Shown piece after piece: positions 16,774-24,970 of a stretch of DNA of 45,495 nucleotides. The notes under the pieces are model-generated. The model ran no database searches, was not told where the DNA came from, and saw only the letters and a program-made list of their open reading frames with translations. Both the position numbers and the translations under genes were made by a program. Position 1 is the stretch's first letter. Each line of letters begins with the position of its first letter. The stretch comes from Bacteroidia bacterium (GTDB taxonomy: Bacteria > Bacteroidota > Bacteroidia > NS11-12g > UBA9320): NCBI GenBank assembly GCA_028247315.1, contig JAOKFZ010000012.1, positions 1 through 45,495 of the forward strand, in the 5' to 3' direction.

Positions 16774-17871
16774 CTAGATAGTTTGGTATCGTTTCCCCGG
16801 CAAGGAACAAATACAGTTTTTCATTTCTAATTCTAATAAGGTCATAGCAAGCATACTGCTCGACATACCCGATAGTGCCATTAATTGATCTATGCCCATT
16901 TCTTTGTTTTCCTGTATCATATCTACCAGTGTTTGCTCATCATCACTTAACTCTACAAACAGCTTTCGCTGATTGTTTTTCTCCATCTTAACATCCCAAT
17001 TGAGTTGTCTTACAACATCTTCTACGCCTTGGAGCAAACTTGCTTTGTGGTTTTTGATAAGATAATTGCACCCAGCACTATACTTCTCACCAATAGAACC
17101 GAGCACTGCATGCACATCTTGGTTGTATTGGTTGGCCAGGTCTGCAGTAATAAGTGAGCCACCGCTAGCAGCACTTTCTACTACTATCACCGCATCTACC
17201 ATACCTGCAACTATCCTATTTCGCATAGGGAAATGCTCTCTATCTGGAGTGGATCCACTTGTATATTCTGTAACAATAGCTCCATCAGCAGCTACCATAT
17301 CACGGGCTATATTGCTGTGCAATGCAGGATAAATCCTATCCATACCATGAGCCACAACACCAAAAGTATCTACGCCGTGTTTGAGACACTGCTTGTGTGC
17401 CCATATATCTACACCATACGCCAAACCACTAACTACCGTAGGCTGGTATGGAGCTATATCTTCTATAAATTTATTGATAAACTGTTTACCGTACTCGGTC
17501 ATTTTACGTGTACCTACTATGGCAATTATTTTCTCTGGGTTTAGGTTCTCATTACCCCGTGTATAAAGCAGAATAGGGCAATCTGGGATATTCTTGAGCC
17601 GAACAGGGTAATCTTTGTCTAGGAAAAAGACAGGGCGAATATTATTTTTCTCAATAAATTTAACCTCTTGCTCTGCATAACTAAAATCATTGAATCCTTT
17701 TATATTCTGTGATAAAACATCACCTACTCCCGGGGCTTTCTTTAGAAACTCACGCGATTTTTCAAAAACTTCTCGTACACCACCACAATAGCCAATTAAG
17801 TTCTTTGCTAGTACACTGCCAATACCAGGTATCTGCGTAAGGGCTATTTTATAGACTAAATCTTTATCCAC
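16774..17871 (-). CDS. dprA: DprA/Smf, DNA-processing protein
   Basis: DprA binds incoming single-stranded DNA during transformation and loads RecA. The 365-residue product has an N-terminal helix-hairpin-helix segment (IPGIGSVLAKNLIGYCGG), the Rossmann core with IVGTRKMTEYG, VVSGLAYGVDIWAH, HGMDRIYPALH, FPMRNRIVAGM and SGGSLITADLA, and a C-terminal winged-helix region (about residues 300-360). All core motifs are present. The start is GTG at 17871; no suitable ATG lies upstream. A promoter with TTG-N18-TATTTTCG lies 12 bases upstream. With the ComEA-like protein at 1006-1926 it hints at natural competence, though no uptake channel gene is in view. Confidence 0.93.
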   Translation of the reverse strand: MDKDLVYKIALTQIPGIGSVLAKNLIGYCGGVREVFEKSREFLKKAPGVGDVLSQNIKGFNDFSYAEQEVKFIEKNNIRPVFFLDKDYPVRLKNIPDCPILLYTRGNENLNPEKIIAIVGTRKMTEYGKQFINKFIEDIAPYQPTVVSGLAYGVDIWAHKQCLKHGVDTFGVVAHGMDRIYPALHSNIARDMVAADGAIVTEYTSGSTPDREHFPMRNRIVAGMVDAVIVVESAASGGSLITADLANQYNQDVHAVLGSIGEKYSAGCNYLIKNHKASLLQGVEDVVRQLNWDVKMEKNNQRKLFVELSDDEQTLVDMIQENKEMGIDQLMALSGMSSSMLAMTLLELEMKNCICSLPGKRYQTI

Positions 17872-17882
17872 TCCTATCCAGG

Positions 17883-17911
17883 CGAAAATAGAATTCTCGC
17901 TCTAAAATCAA
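17883..17911 (-). promoter_or_regulatory. Promoter of the dprA-queA(-tRNA) unit
   Basis: On the minus strand TTG (17911-17909) is followed after 18 bases by TATTTTCG (17890-17883), a close match to the Bacteroidota consensus, just before the GTG start at 17871. Confidence 0.55.
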
Positions 17912-17920
17912 AGCATCTAT

Positions 17921-19189
17921 TTAGTCTTTTACCGTATTACTGTTGCGTGTAGTTGCCCCAATAATTTCGTCGTACCCATAAAACACGTTTTTGTGGTATA
18001 TCAAAATGGTATAGTCATTCTCCGTCTCTTGGTGGTTTCCTTCAGTAAACGTATAGTCTATATTGCCTTCTTTGTCCTTGAGCACAAAGTGATAGTTATA
18101 GTAACTCTGCTTTAGAAGTATAGAGACTCCGTACATATCGTAATCCGGAAAGTACTTCATTTTAAACTTCTCCTGAAGCTGCCAATCGCTTAGTTCACCA
18201 TATACATACACATCTCCTAGATCGCTCAGGTCATTGGTTTTCAAGTAAAAATGTATCAATGCATAGTCTCCATCTTCTACTATATTTATACCATCGTCAT
18301 TTAATATCACACGCTTACCGTTGTAATCTAACCAACGTATATAGTTGAGATGACCTTTGGGTTCTTCTGGTCTGAGTACACAATTTTGAACACTGTCCCT
18401 GTATTTTTTTATCACATTGTTACTGAAGAAACGGAGTGATCGAATATCAAAAAAGCGAAACTCATTAGTACCCGGGAAAAGGTTCTTATCCTCATAGTTG
18501 AAACTAAGCTCATCGCCGTTCACAAAGAGTGGCTTGAGGTTATAGATAGCATTGTTCCAGCTGTTGTTTTGTAATATGGTTACGTTCACATCCAAAAAGG
18601 GATTGGGAATACTAAACCCTTTGTAATCTACCATAAAATCTACTTCTTGGTGGGTGAAACGCTTTTCAGCTAAGGTAGCCGTACGTATATCCGATCTTAT
18701 CTTGGTCTGATTATCAACTACCATAAATCTGCGTGTAAGCAACACATCCTCTTCATCAAAGTTTCGATATACCTTGATAATGTAGTTGCCACTTTTGGTT
18801 ATTTGCATACCGGCATCTGGAAATTTTACCGTGTAGTGTGTATATTTTGTAAATGCATTAGTAGAGAATTTAAAATCGGTAATCTCTCCCATTGTCTGAC
18901 CCGTAACATACTCCATAGGTTGCAAGTCACTGGGTTCCCAGTTTCTATTGCAGTGAACAAATGAGAAGTTAAAAAACTCATTGTTGGGATCTAGCATATC
19001 GAAACTAAGCTGCAACTGGCTACCTGATGCAAGGTTTAGTAGCGGAAGCGGGTCATAGATATCTATATCCTTTTGAAGAATAACAGTAGCTATTTTATCA
19101 TCAAAATTTTTATTGTCATACACTTCAGTTTGTGCTTTTACACTGGTTGAAAATGCCATGCACAGTAAGATAAATAGTAGTTTATTCAT
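17921..19189 (-). CDS. Type IX secretion system plug protein (DUF5103)
   Basis: This 422-residue exported protein has a signal peptide (NKLLFILLCMAFSTSVKAQ) and the DUF5103 pattern: IYDPLPLLNLASGSQLQLSF, FVHCNRNWEPSDLQPMEYV, YTVKFPDAGMQITKSGNYII and QKDIDIYDP. The family has been renamed after a plug protein found bound to the periplasmic side of the SprA translocon, which closes the channel when no substrate is passing. Function here rests on that family link. The N-terminal and C-terminal regions look like separate beta-sandwich domains. It lies 84 bases downstream of mazG on the same strand and may be read from the two-component operon. Confidence 0.87.
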   Translation of the reverse strand: MNKLLFILLCMAFSTSVKAQTEVYDNKNFDDKIATVILQKDIDIYDPLPLLNLASGSQLQLSFDMLDPNNEFFNFSFVHCNRNWEPSDLQPMEYVTGQTMGEITDFKFSTNAFTKYTHYTVKFPDAGMQITKSGNYIIKVYRNFDEEDVLLTRRFMVVDNQTKIRSDIRTATLAEKRFTHQEVDFMVDYKGFSIPNPFLDVNVTILQNNSWNNAIYNLKPLFVNGDELSFNYEDKNLFPGTNEFRFFDIRSLRFFSNNVIKKYRDSVQNCVLRPEEPKGHLNYIRWLDYNGKRVILNDDGINIVEDGDYALIHFYLKTNDLSDLGDVYVYGELSDWQLQEKFKMKYFPDYDMYGVSILLKQSYYNYHFVLKDKEGNIDYTFTEGNHQETENDYTILIYHKNVFYGYDEIIGATTRNSNTVKD

Positions 19190-19273
19190 TGGTTCGATTA
19201 TATCAAATATGAGGCCAATTTACAGCCTGTTCAATAGTAAACAATAATATGGGTATTTAGCTAAGCGAATAGC

Positions 19274-20029
19274 TCACTTTTTCTTGGCTTCTTCCCATAC
19301 CTCATCCATTGCGGCAAGTGTCATATCTTCTAGCTGCTTACCTTGTGCCTTGGCATACGATTCTATAGCCTCGAATCGGTACTTGAATTTACGGTTGGTT
19401 TTTTCCAAAGCATCGTCTGGATTTATCTTTAGCCAGCGGGCATAGTTGACCAGACTAAATAGCAAATCACCAAACTCCTCCTCTTTTTCTATCCCCTCTG
19501 CTTCTTTAAATTCATGAAGTTCCTCGTCTACTTTCTCCCATACATCATCTTTACTGGGCCAATCAAAACCTACTTGAGCCGCCTTGTCTTGCATACGCAT
19601 TGCCTTTACAAGGCTTGGCATACTGGTTGGCACACCACTCAGCACACCCTTATTTCCACCTTCTTTAAGCTTAAGCTGCTCCCAATTTTTCTTTACTTCT
19701 TCTTCATCCTTCACCGCTACATCTCCGTATATATGTGGGTGTCTACTTATCAGTTTTTCGCATACACCGTTGAGCACGTCCGATACATCATAGGCTTTTT
19801 TCTCCTCGCCCATTTTGGCATAGAACACGAGGTGCAAGAAGAGATCTCCCAGTTCTTTTTTTATCTCCTCATCATCATTTTCCAATATCGCATCGCTCAA
19901 CTCATAGGTCTCCTCTATAGTGAGATGACGCAGCGATTCATTCGTTTGTTTTTTATCCCAAGGGCACTGCTCACGCAGCTCATCCATGATCGTAAGCAAA
20001 CGGCCAAAGGCCTCTAAACGTTTATCCAT
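19274..20029 (-). CDS. mazG: MazG, nucleoside triphosphate pyrophosphohydrolase
   Basis: MazG hydrolyses non-canonical and some canonical NTPs to NMP and pyrophosphate, cleaning the nucleotide pool. The 251-residue product has tandem MazG domains. The first contains CPWDKKQTNESLRHLTIEET and the metal-binding EELGD-like helix (KKELGDLFLHLVFYAK). The second begins near residue 165 (VGFDWPSKDDVWEKVDEELHEF) and ends in EEFGDLLFSLVNYARW. Length and motifs are normal. Its ATG lies five bases after the response-regulator stop, so it should share that transcript. A 167-codon open frame on the opposite strand is a shadow. Confidence 0.93.
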   Translation of the reverse strand: MDKRLEAFGRLLTIMDELREQCPWDKKQTNESLRHLTIEETYELSDAILENDDEEIKKELGDLFLHLVFYAKMGEEKKAYDVSDVLNGVCEKLISRHPHIYGDVAVKDEEEVKKNWEQLKLKEGGNKGVLSGVPTSMPSLVKAMRMQDKAAQVGFDWPSKDDVWEKVDEELHEFKEAEGIEKEEEFGDLLFSLVNYARWLKINPDDALEKTNRKFKYRFEAIESYAKAQGKQLEDMTLAAMDEVWEEAKKK

Positions 20030-20034
20030 GTAAC

Positions 20035-20745
20035 CTATAGAATGTTATTTGCTTTCATCAAACCTACAAAACCTTCTTTGTAGTTTTTGCCGATCGGAAT
20101 TTTAACTCCATTCACCTCACATCCTGAAGTACTAAATGACGCAACATGCTGTCTGTTGACAATAAAACTGCGGTGCACACGACTAAACATATCTGCTGGC
20201 AACTTCTTCTCCATATTCTTCATGGTTTGGAGTGTTACGATCTTCTTGTCTACTAAGAATATTTTCACATAATCTGCAAATGCTTCTACGTAGTAGATAT
20301 CGCTGTAAGATAATTTTATGAGCTTCTGATTTGCTTTTACAAAAATGTGTTCGTTTTCTAAGTCAGACTCGGCCACACTGCTGGTATTCTTTATCTTCAG
20401 ATACTCTTTGGCTTTATCTACTCCTTTTTCAAACCTATCATAGGCAATAGGCTTGAGTAAATAATCTATTGCATCTAGATCAAACCCTTCTACAGCATAA
20501 TCTGGATGTGCCGTAGTGAACATAAATAATGGCTTATTTTCTAATGATTTCACAAAACTTAGTCCACTTATCTCGGGCATATTTATGTCTAAAAACATCA
20601 AATCTACTTTGTGTTTCTTTAGCACCTCACTTGCCTCAGCAGCGTTGTTGCACCTTGCTACAAGTGTAAGGTCTGGATGCTTGGCAACATAAGCCTCTAT
20701 GATGTCTAATGCTAATGGTTCGTCGTCTACGGCTATACAATTCAT
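20035..20745 (-). CDS. LytTR-family response regulator
   Basis: This regulator has an N-terminal receiver domain with acidic pocket D7/D8 and phospho-acceptor aspartate D53 in MFLDINMPEISG. The C-terminal LytTR DNA-binding domain starts near residue 135 (FVKANQKLIKLSYSDIYYVE) and contains FSRVHRSFIVN. It should bind direct repeats upstream of its targets after phosphorylation by the adjacent kinase. A TTG at 20763 would add six residues, but the ATG at 20745 starts the receiver domain in the normal way (MNCIAVDDEPLAL, 236 residues) and follows a purine-rich stretch. The gene lies 22 bases after the kinase stop. Targets cannot be deduced. Confidence 0.92.
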   Translation of the reverse strand: MNCIAVDDEPLALDIIEAYVAKHPDLTLVARCNNAAEASEVLKKHKVDLMFLDINMPEISGLSFVKSLENKPLFMFTTAHPDYAVEGFDLDAIDYLLKPIAYDRFEKGVDKAKEYLKIKNTSSVAESDLENEHIFVKANQKLIKLSYSDIYYVEAFADYVKIFLVDKKIVTLQTMKNMEKKLPADMFSRVHRSFIVNRQHVASFSTSGCEVNGVKIPIGKNYKEGFVGLMKANNIL

Positions 20746-20767
20746 ACTATTCCTTTTTTTCAATTAA

Positions 20768-21847
20768 TTATGTTAATTTTATATTGAGTTCTACTTTAAA
20801 TTCAATATCGGTACTGCCCACATTCAGTGTATGCATTAGTGGGTAAAGAAGGTGTAGTCTCTTCCTCACATTGATAAGTCCTATGCCTCCTTGATATCCT
20901 TTTTGTTGTGATACCTCACTCCCATCCACTGGTTTACTATTAGCTATACTAAAGCGTAAATCTTCATTTTGGGTATCCACTTCTACCCTAACGTATCCTT
21001 TGGCCTTATCCTTGCCCAGTCCATGCTTAAAACTATTTTCTACAAATGGAATAAGCAGCATTGGGGCGATCTCTTTGGTATCTGTATCCCCATTAATAAC
21101 GATATCCAAGTCCATGCGACTACCATGTCTTACCTTCTCGAGTTCCAGATAACTCTGCAAGTATTTTAGCTCCTGTGTGAGGCTCACTTTTTTCTCACTA
21201 CCCTCATACAAAATATAACGAAGTATGTCGCTAAGTTTGAGAATAAGATCTGGTGCCAAGTCGTCCTTTTGCAAGGCAAGCGAATAAATACTATTGAGAC
21301 TATTGAATAAGAAATGCGGATTAATCTGAGACTTGAGATACTTGAGCTCCGTCTCTGTATTGAGTTTGGCTAGTTCTTTGGCCAGTCGTTCTTTCTCATA
21401 CCAGTGCTTTACAAGCTTTAGACTCATCGTAATTGCCGTCGTATACGTAATAGCCATGGACGTAGAGAGTAAAAATCGTGGAGAAAGCAAGCCGCTCTTA
21501 AACTCAGGACCTATGGTGTTAATTACCGTAAACACAGCTGCCTCCAGTAATGCTCCTAGTGATATAGACAGCGTTATTGCTAAAAAGTACTTTATGTAAA
21601 CTCGTTTCTGCAAAAAGAATGGGAATAAGAGGTAAATATTGAAGTAGCTCACCACGGCATGTATGGCCACTATCACAAACGAGTTGATGTAAAAATCAGG
21701 CTTTGTAATACCCGGACTTAATACAAATACCCAAAATAGGTAGTATATGACCCAAAGAAAAATGTGATGTAGGTTGTAGGTAGTTGCTTTTTTGTACAAC
21801 ACCGAATTCACGAAAGAGTCTTGAGCACTACTCATATTAGGATACAT
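20768..21847 (-). CDS. LytS/YehU-type sensor histidine kinase
   Basis: This 359-residue membrane kinase is partner of the LytTR regulator downstream. Four hydrophobic segments lie between about residues 28 and 145, followed by a helical linker and the His_kinase domain with the phospho-acceptor histidine H178 in SQINPHFLFNSLNSIY. The ATP-binding N-box FVENSFKHGL and a G-rich box (GGIGLINVRKRL) are present. The signal sensed is unknown; this class has no large extracellular sensor. The ATG at 21847 is used here. However, a TACCTTTG promoter box ends at 21849, which favours the second ATG at 21835 as the real start (four residues shorter). Confidence 0.9.
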   Translation of the reverse strand: MYPNMSSAQDSFVNSVLYKKATTYNLHHIFLWVIYYLFWVFVLSPGITKPDFYINSFVIVAIHAVVSYFNIYLLFPFFLQKRVYIKYFLAITLSISLGALLEAAVFTVINTIGPEFKSGLLSPRFLLSTSMAITYTTAITMSLKLVKHWYEKERLAKELAKLNTETELKYLKSQINPHFLFNSLNSIYSLALQKDDLAPDLILKLSDILRYILYEGSEKKVSLTQELKYLQSYLELEKVRHGSRMDLDIVINGDTDTKEIAPMLLIPFVENSFKHGLGKDKAKGYVRVEVDTQNEDLRFSIANSKPVDGSEVSQQKGYQGGIGLINVRKRLHLLYPLMHTLNVGSTDIEFKVELNIKLT

Positions 21848-21848
21848 T

Positions 21849-21856
21849 CAAAGGTA
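21849..21856 (-). promoter_or_regulatory. Possible -7 box for the histidine-kinase operon
   Basis: The minus strand reads TACCTTTG, an exact TAnnTTTG match, two bases before the first kinase ATG. If active, transcription would begin at or inside that codon and translation would start at the ATG at 21835. No TTG lies at the usual -33 distance. Confidence 0.4.
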
Positions 21857-21915
21857 TAGAAGCATATCTAAGAAATGCAGTGTAGCGGCTGAAAGGAGTA
21901 TAAATTTCTATTAAG

Positions 21916-22134
21916 CTACTTGCGAAAATACCTGAGTAGCTTGTAACTCCAGTCCAAAACACTTACACCCGTTTTAAAATAATTATTATCATCTACAGCA
22001 GTAGAAATAGTATCTGTAGTGGTATAGTGCTGCTTTATGTTGGAAGAAACTGCAGCAAAAGTTAATATATTGAGTACCAATAAAGCTATGATAATAAGGG
22101 TTGATTTTTTAATGGATTTAAGCTTCTGTCTCAT
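21916..22134 (-). CDS. Small single-pass membrane protein, function unknown
   Basis: This 72-residue frame has a basic N-terminus (RQKLKSIKKS), one membrane helix (about residues 12-31: TLIIIALLVLNILTFAAVSS), a polar middle section and a basic C-terminus ending YKLLRYFRK. I do not recognise a family. It has its own ATG, reads cleanly to a stop, and sits 68 bases upstream of the kinase gene on the same strand, so it may be a modulator of that system. One half of a mirror-image promoter pair (22285-22292) points towards it but would leave a leader of about 145 bases. It may not be a real gene. Confidence 0.5.
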   Translation of the reverse strand: MRQKLKSIKKSTLIIIALLVLNILTFAAVSSNIKQHYTTTDTISTAVDDNNYFKTGVSVLDWSYKLLRYFRK

Positions 22135-22284
22135 AACAATACTGCGTTGATTTAGAACAGTACGAATATAGTGCCAAAAAGTTACTTAGGCGATTTCATC
22201 GGTAAAAATGACAGTTACATCGACAGTAGCACCTGATTGTTGCTTTGCATTCTGTGCAAGGAACAAAATCTATAACGCTTCTGC

Positions 22285-22314
22285 CAAAGGTATTGTGAGA
22301 CTTTAATACCTTTG
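22285..22314. promoter_or_regulatory. Mirror-image promoter or operator (10-bp perfect inverted repeat)
   Basis: CAAAGGTATT (22285-22294) and AATACCTTTG (22305-22314) are exact reverse complements separated by ten bases. Each arm contains a TACCTTTG -7 box, one on each strand. The plus-strand box (22307-22314) is well placed for the NqrM-like gene at 22331. The minus-strand box points to the gene at 21916-22134. Symmetry of this kind could also be a dimeric repressor site. Confidence 0.5.
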
Positions 22315-22330
22315 TTGTATCAAATAGTAA

Positions 22331-22537
22331 ATGATGCAGTTTCTAATATTACTCGGATTAATTTTAGTCGTAATGTCACTCGCTTTTATAGGCATGGCAG
22401 TACGCGTGTTTCTTGTGAAGGATGGTGAGGTACGCGGTGGTTGTGCCGGCAAAAACCCCATGATGCAAGAAGAAGGTGCTGCCTGCACGATGTGCGGTGC
22501 TCAGCCAACAGAAGAGTGCCAGGCTGAGCCTGCATAA
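22331..22537 (+). CDS. nqrM: NqrM-like small cysteine-rich membrane protein
   Basis: This 68-residue protein has one N-terminal membrane helix (about residues 3-27), a short basic turn (VFLVKDGEVRGG) and a cysteine cluster C-A-G-K-N, then A-C-T-M-C-G, then E-E-C. This matches NqrM in size, topology and layout (helix, G-x-C-G-like motif, paired cysteines). NqrM is needed to deliver iron to the cysteine-ligated centre between NqrD and NqrE. The whole Na+-NQR operon and apbE lie 1.4-8.6 kb away, on the other strand. The resemblance is by pattern rather than alignment, so the gene symbol is tentative. It has its own promoter-like box 17 bases upstream of the ATG. Confidence 0.6.
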   Translation: MMQFLILLGLILVVMSLAFIGMAVRVFLVKDGEVRGGCAGKNPMMQEEGAACTMCGAQPTEECQAEPA

Positions 22538-22624
22538 GTAAATACTGCACAGCCGAGCTCTTTAGCAACGTATTTACATACAAAGCAAAATAGTAAGGAT
22601 AATTATGAGCACCGTGTGGTACGC

Positions 22625-23872
22625 CTATCCCTTTTCCTCATATACCTGTACTAGCTCCATACACGTGTCTATGGCTGCTTCCATATCTTGTACGCTCACG
22701 TACTCATGTTTGCTGTGTATGGCCATTTCTCCTGTAAAAATATTGGGACAAGGCAATCCCATAAAAGAAAGACGTGAACCATCTGTTCCTCCGCGTACAA
22801 GATCTTGTTTTGGCTCTACTCCTGCTCGTTTCATTGCTTCTACTGCATTGTCTTCTATATGTGGAAACTGATTCAGCATTTCTCTCATATTTCTGTATTG
22901 CTCTTTTACCGCTACCTCATATCTGGCACCAGGATAATGGGCTAGTGTTTTCTCTGCTAAGTCTATGAGAACCTGTTGGTGCTTTTCTAAATTGGCAGTA
23001 GTAAAATCACGGATCAAGAAGTCGACGCTTGCTACCTCTAGTTGCCCTTTCAAATTATACGGATGTACAAAGCCTTCTGCCCTGCTTGTAGTTTCGGGCG
23101 AGAGACCTGTAGGAGGTAACGTTTCCAAAAAATGACTGAGCACTTTTACGGCATTTACCATTTTACCCTTAGCATAACCCGGATGTGCACTGATACCATG
23201 AAAGGTTACCGTCATAGCATTGGCTGAAAAAGTATCGCCTTCTAGCGAGCCACGAGTACCACCGTCTAGCGTGTAGCCTACGTCTGCATTTAGTTTCGTC
23301 ATATCCAACTTATCTACGCCTCTACCTACCTCCTCGTCTGGAGTAAAGAGTATACGAATATCTCCATGCTTTACGCTAGAATTCTGTATTAGTTCTTCTG
23401 CTAACTGCATTATGATGGCCACTCCTGCCTTATCATCAGCTCCAAGCAATGTGCTACCACTTGCCGTAATAATATCATCTCCTATACGCTCTGCAAGGTA
23501 GCTGTGCTGGTTGGTAGTGATTACCTGTGTTGTATCATCTGGCAGCGTTATGTCTTGGCCTTGATAGTCTTGGTGAAGGATAGGTTTCACATTAGCTCCA
23601 CTACAATCGGGTGCCGTGTCTACGTGTGAGCAGAAACAAATGGTTTCTATCTTCTTATCCGTATTACTGGGCACTGTACCAAAGACATAGCCCCATTCGT
23701 CCATATAAGCATCTGTTACCCCAATAGACTGTAGTTCATCTACGAGTAGTAAACTCAGATTCTTTTGCTTTTCTGTACTGGGAAATGTTTCACTATAGGG
23801 GTCACTTTGTGTGTCTACCTGTACATATCTCATCAGCCTATCGGCTACTTTTCTGGCTTTTTCGGTCATCAT
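22625..23872 (-). CDS. pepT: Peptidase T (tripeptide aminopeptidase)
   Basis: PepT removes N-terminal residues from tripeptides in the cytoplasm. The 415-residue M20B protein carries the expected di-zinc ligands: FCSHVDTAPD (histidine and aspartate), LLGADDKAG (bridging aspartate), FTPDEEVGRG (general-base and ligand glutamates), TLDGG and a late HSKHEYV histidine. The lid domain lies between about residues 215 and 330. Length is normal. Two consecutive ATGs start the gene; the first is used. It lies 46 bases after apbE on the same strand, so weak read-through from the nqr operon is possible, but the function is unrelated. Confidence 0.95.
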   Translation of the reverse strand: MMTEKARKVADRLMRYVQVDTQSDPYSETFPSTEKQKNLSLLLVDELQSIGVTDAYMDEWGYVFGTVPSNTDKKIETICFCSHVDTAPDCSGANVKPILHQDYQGQDITLPDDTTQVITTNQHSYLAERIGDDIITASGSTLLGADDKAGVAIIMQLAEELIQNSSVKHGDIRILFTPDEEVGRGVDKLDMTKLNADVGYTLDGGTRGSLEGDTFSANAMTVTFHGISAHPGYAKGKMVNAVKVLSHFLETLPPTGLSPETTSRAEGFVHPYNLKGQLEVASVDFLIRDFTTANLEKHQQVLIDLAEKTLAHYPGARYEVAVKEQYRNMREMLNQFPHIEDNAVEAMKRAGVEPKQDLVRGGTDGSRLSFMGLPCPNIFTGEMAIHSKHEYVSVQDMEAAIDTCMELVQVYEEKG

Positions 23873-23918
23873 TATAAAGACCGCAAGGTAAAGGAATAAG
23901 AAGAAAAATAGAACTCCC

Positions 23919-24947
23919 TTATTCTACAAATTCTCCTTGTAGCTCCGTACCGTTCTCATAGATAAAGAATGCACTAAGCGTAGAATCTTGCTGCACTATC
24001 TTTCTAGATTCCTCTAGGCCTAACACCATAGCTGCTGTAGCGTATGCATCTGCCACTGCACATTTTTTGTGCAATATGCTTGCACTCTTTAATATACTCA
24101 TTACAGGCTTACCATCTCTAGGATCCAATGTGTGACCTACCAGTTTACCCTCTATCGAGTAGAAATCTTGGTAATTACCACTTGTGGCTAAGGCAATATC
24201 TTCTAGCTCCAGCACTTTGAAAAAATCTGAAGACTTGGCTCCTAACAAAGGGGTATTGATACCTACTTTCCAAGACACACCTTCTGCATTTTGCCCTTTT
24301 AGTCGCATCTCCCCCCCTACTTCCACCAAATAATCATCTACTCCTTGTACCGTTAAGTAATTTCCTATAATGTCTACTAAATATCCTTTGGCAATAGCAT
24401 TAAAATTGAGTTGCACCAAGGAGTCCAATTTATACGGAACGCCCTGCTTATCAAACAGCACTTTTTCCATTCCCTTGTGAGCTATAGCATATGCTACAGC
24501 TTCTGTACTCATCGCCTCTTCCGCCTTTTTAGCACGCATATAATCATCAAAAAGCAGCTTCGCACTGGGATCAAATGCTCCTGCAGTCTTACTACTAATG
24601 CTTTTGCTCAGGCTTACCATCTCTACAAAGTGACGCATATCATTTGCAAAATGCTTTGCTTCATTTGGATCATTCCATAATGCATCTGAGTTGGTATTGA
24701 ACGCACTAATGAGCGAATTGTCCTGATAAGTAGATAGACCGTGATTCACGGCAAATACCATAGAATCTATTTTTTGCTGAATACTATCTATTGCTGTACT
24801 TGAGTATACAATGTGGTATGTAGTACCCAATGCGTTGCCAGACACCTTGTTTTGTTGAATCGTAGTTTCTTGTTTACACGCAACAAAACCTACTAGCATA
24901 AAAAAAAGGCAGATTGCTCTGCCTTTTGATGTATTGTTATAATTCAT
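23919..24947 (-). CDS. apbE: ApbE, FAD:protein FMN transferase (lipoprotein)
   Basis: ApbE attaches FMN covalently to threonines of NqrB and NqrC, taking it from FAD. The 342-residue product has a lipoprotein signal (hydrophobic residues 11-23, then cysteine at 24 in GFVAC), GTTYHIVYSS, NFNAIAKGYLVDIIG (FAD site), LVEVGGEMRLKG, HTLDPRDGKPV and the metal-binding CAVADAYATA. It follows nqrF by 23 bases, the expected place for its job. A textbook intrinsic terminator (hairpin plus T8) lies inside codons 7-16, within the signal peptide, so transcription from the nqr operon may be reduced here. The signal peptide requires the ATG at 24947; the later ATG after the T-run would leave too short a signal. 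Confidence 0.95.
   Translation of the reverse strand: MNYNNTSKGRAICLFFMLVGFVACKQETTIQQNKVSGNALGTTYHIVYSSTAIDSIQQKIDSMVFAVNHGLSTYQDNSLISAFNTNSDALWNDPNEAKHFANDMRHFVEMVSLSKSISSKTAGAFDPSAKLLFDDYMRAKKAEEAMSTEAVAYAIAHKGMEKVLFDKQGVPYKLDSLVQLNFNAIAKGYLVDIIGNYLTVQGVDDYLVEVGGEMRLKGQNAEGVSWKVGINTPLLGAKSSDFFKVLELEDIALATSGNYQDFYSIEGKLVGHTLDPRDGKPVMSILKSASILHKKCAVADAYATAAMVLGLEESRKIVQQDSTLSAFFIYENGTELQGEFVE
24900..24927 (-). terminator. Intrinsic terminator inside the 5' coding region of apbE
   Basis: Read on the minus strand, AAAAGGCAGA, loop GCAA and TCTGCCTTTT form a perfect 10-bp stem followed by a run that makes eight T in total with the stem end. It lies 20 bases inside apbE and 44 bases after the nqrF stop. 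By form it is a strong rho-independent terminator. Confidence 0.7.
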
Positions 24948-24970
24948 TATCTGAATTTTATTTCTAATTG

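Noticed and set aside
19514..20017. 167-codon open frame on the plus strand
   Set aside because: It lies wholly antisense to mazG, whose motifs are complete; the composition is that of a shadow frame rich in F, I, Y and L.
22538..22577. Inverted repeat GTAAATAC / GTATTTAC between the NqrM-like gene and pepT
   Set aside because: Eight-base arms with a 24-base loop and no T-run; could be chance in AT-rich sequence.
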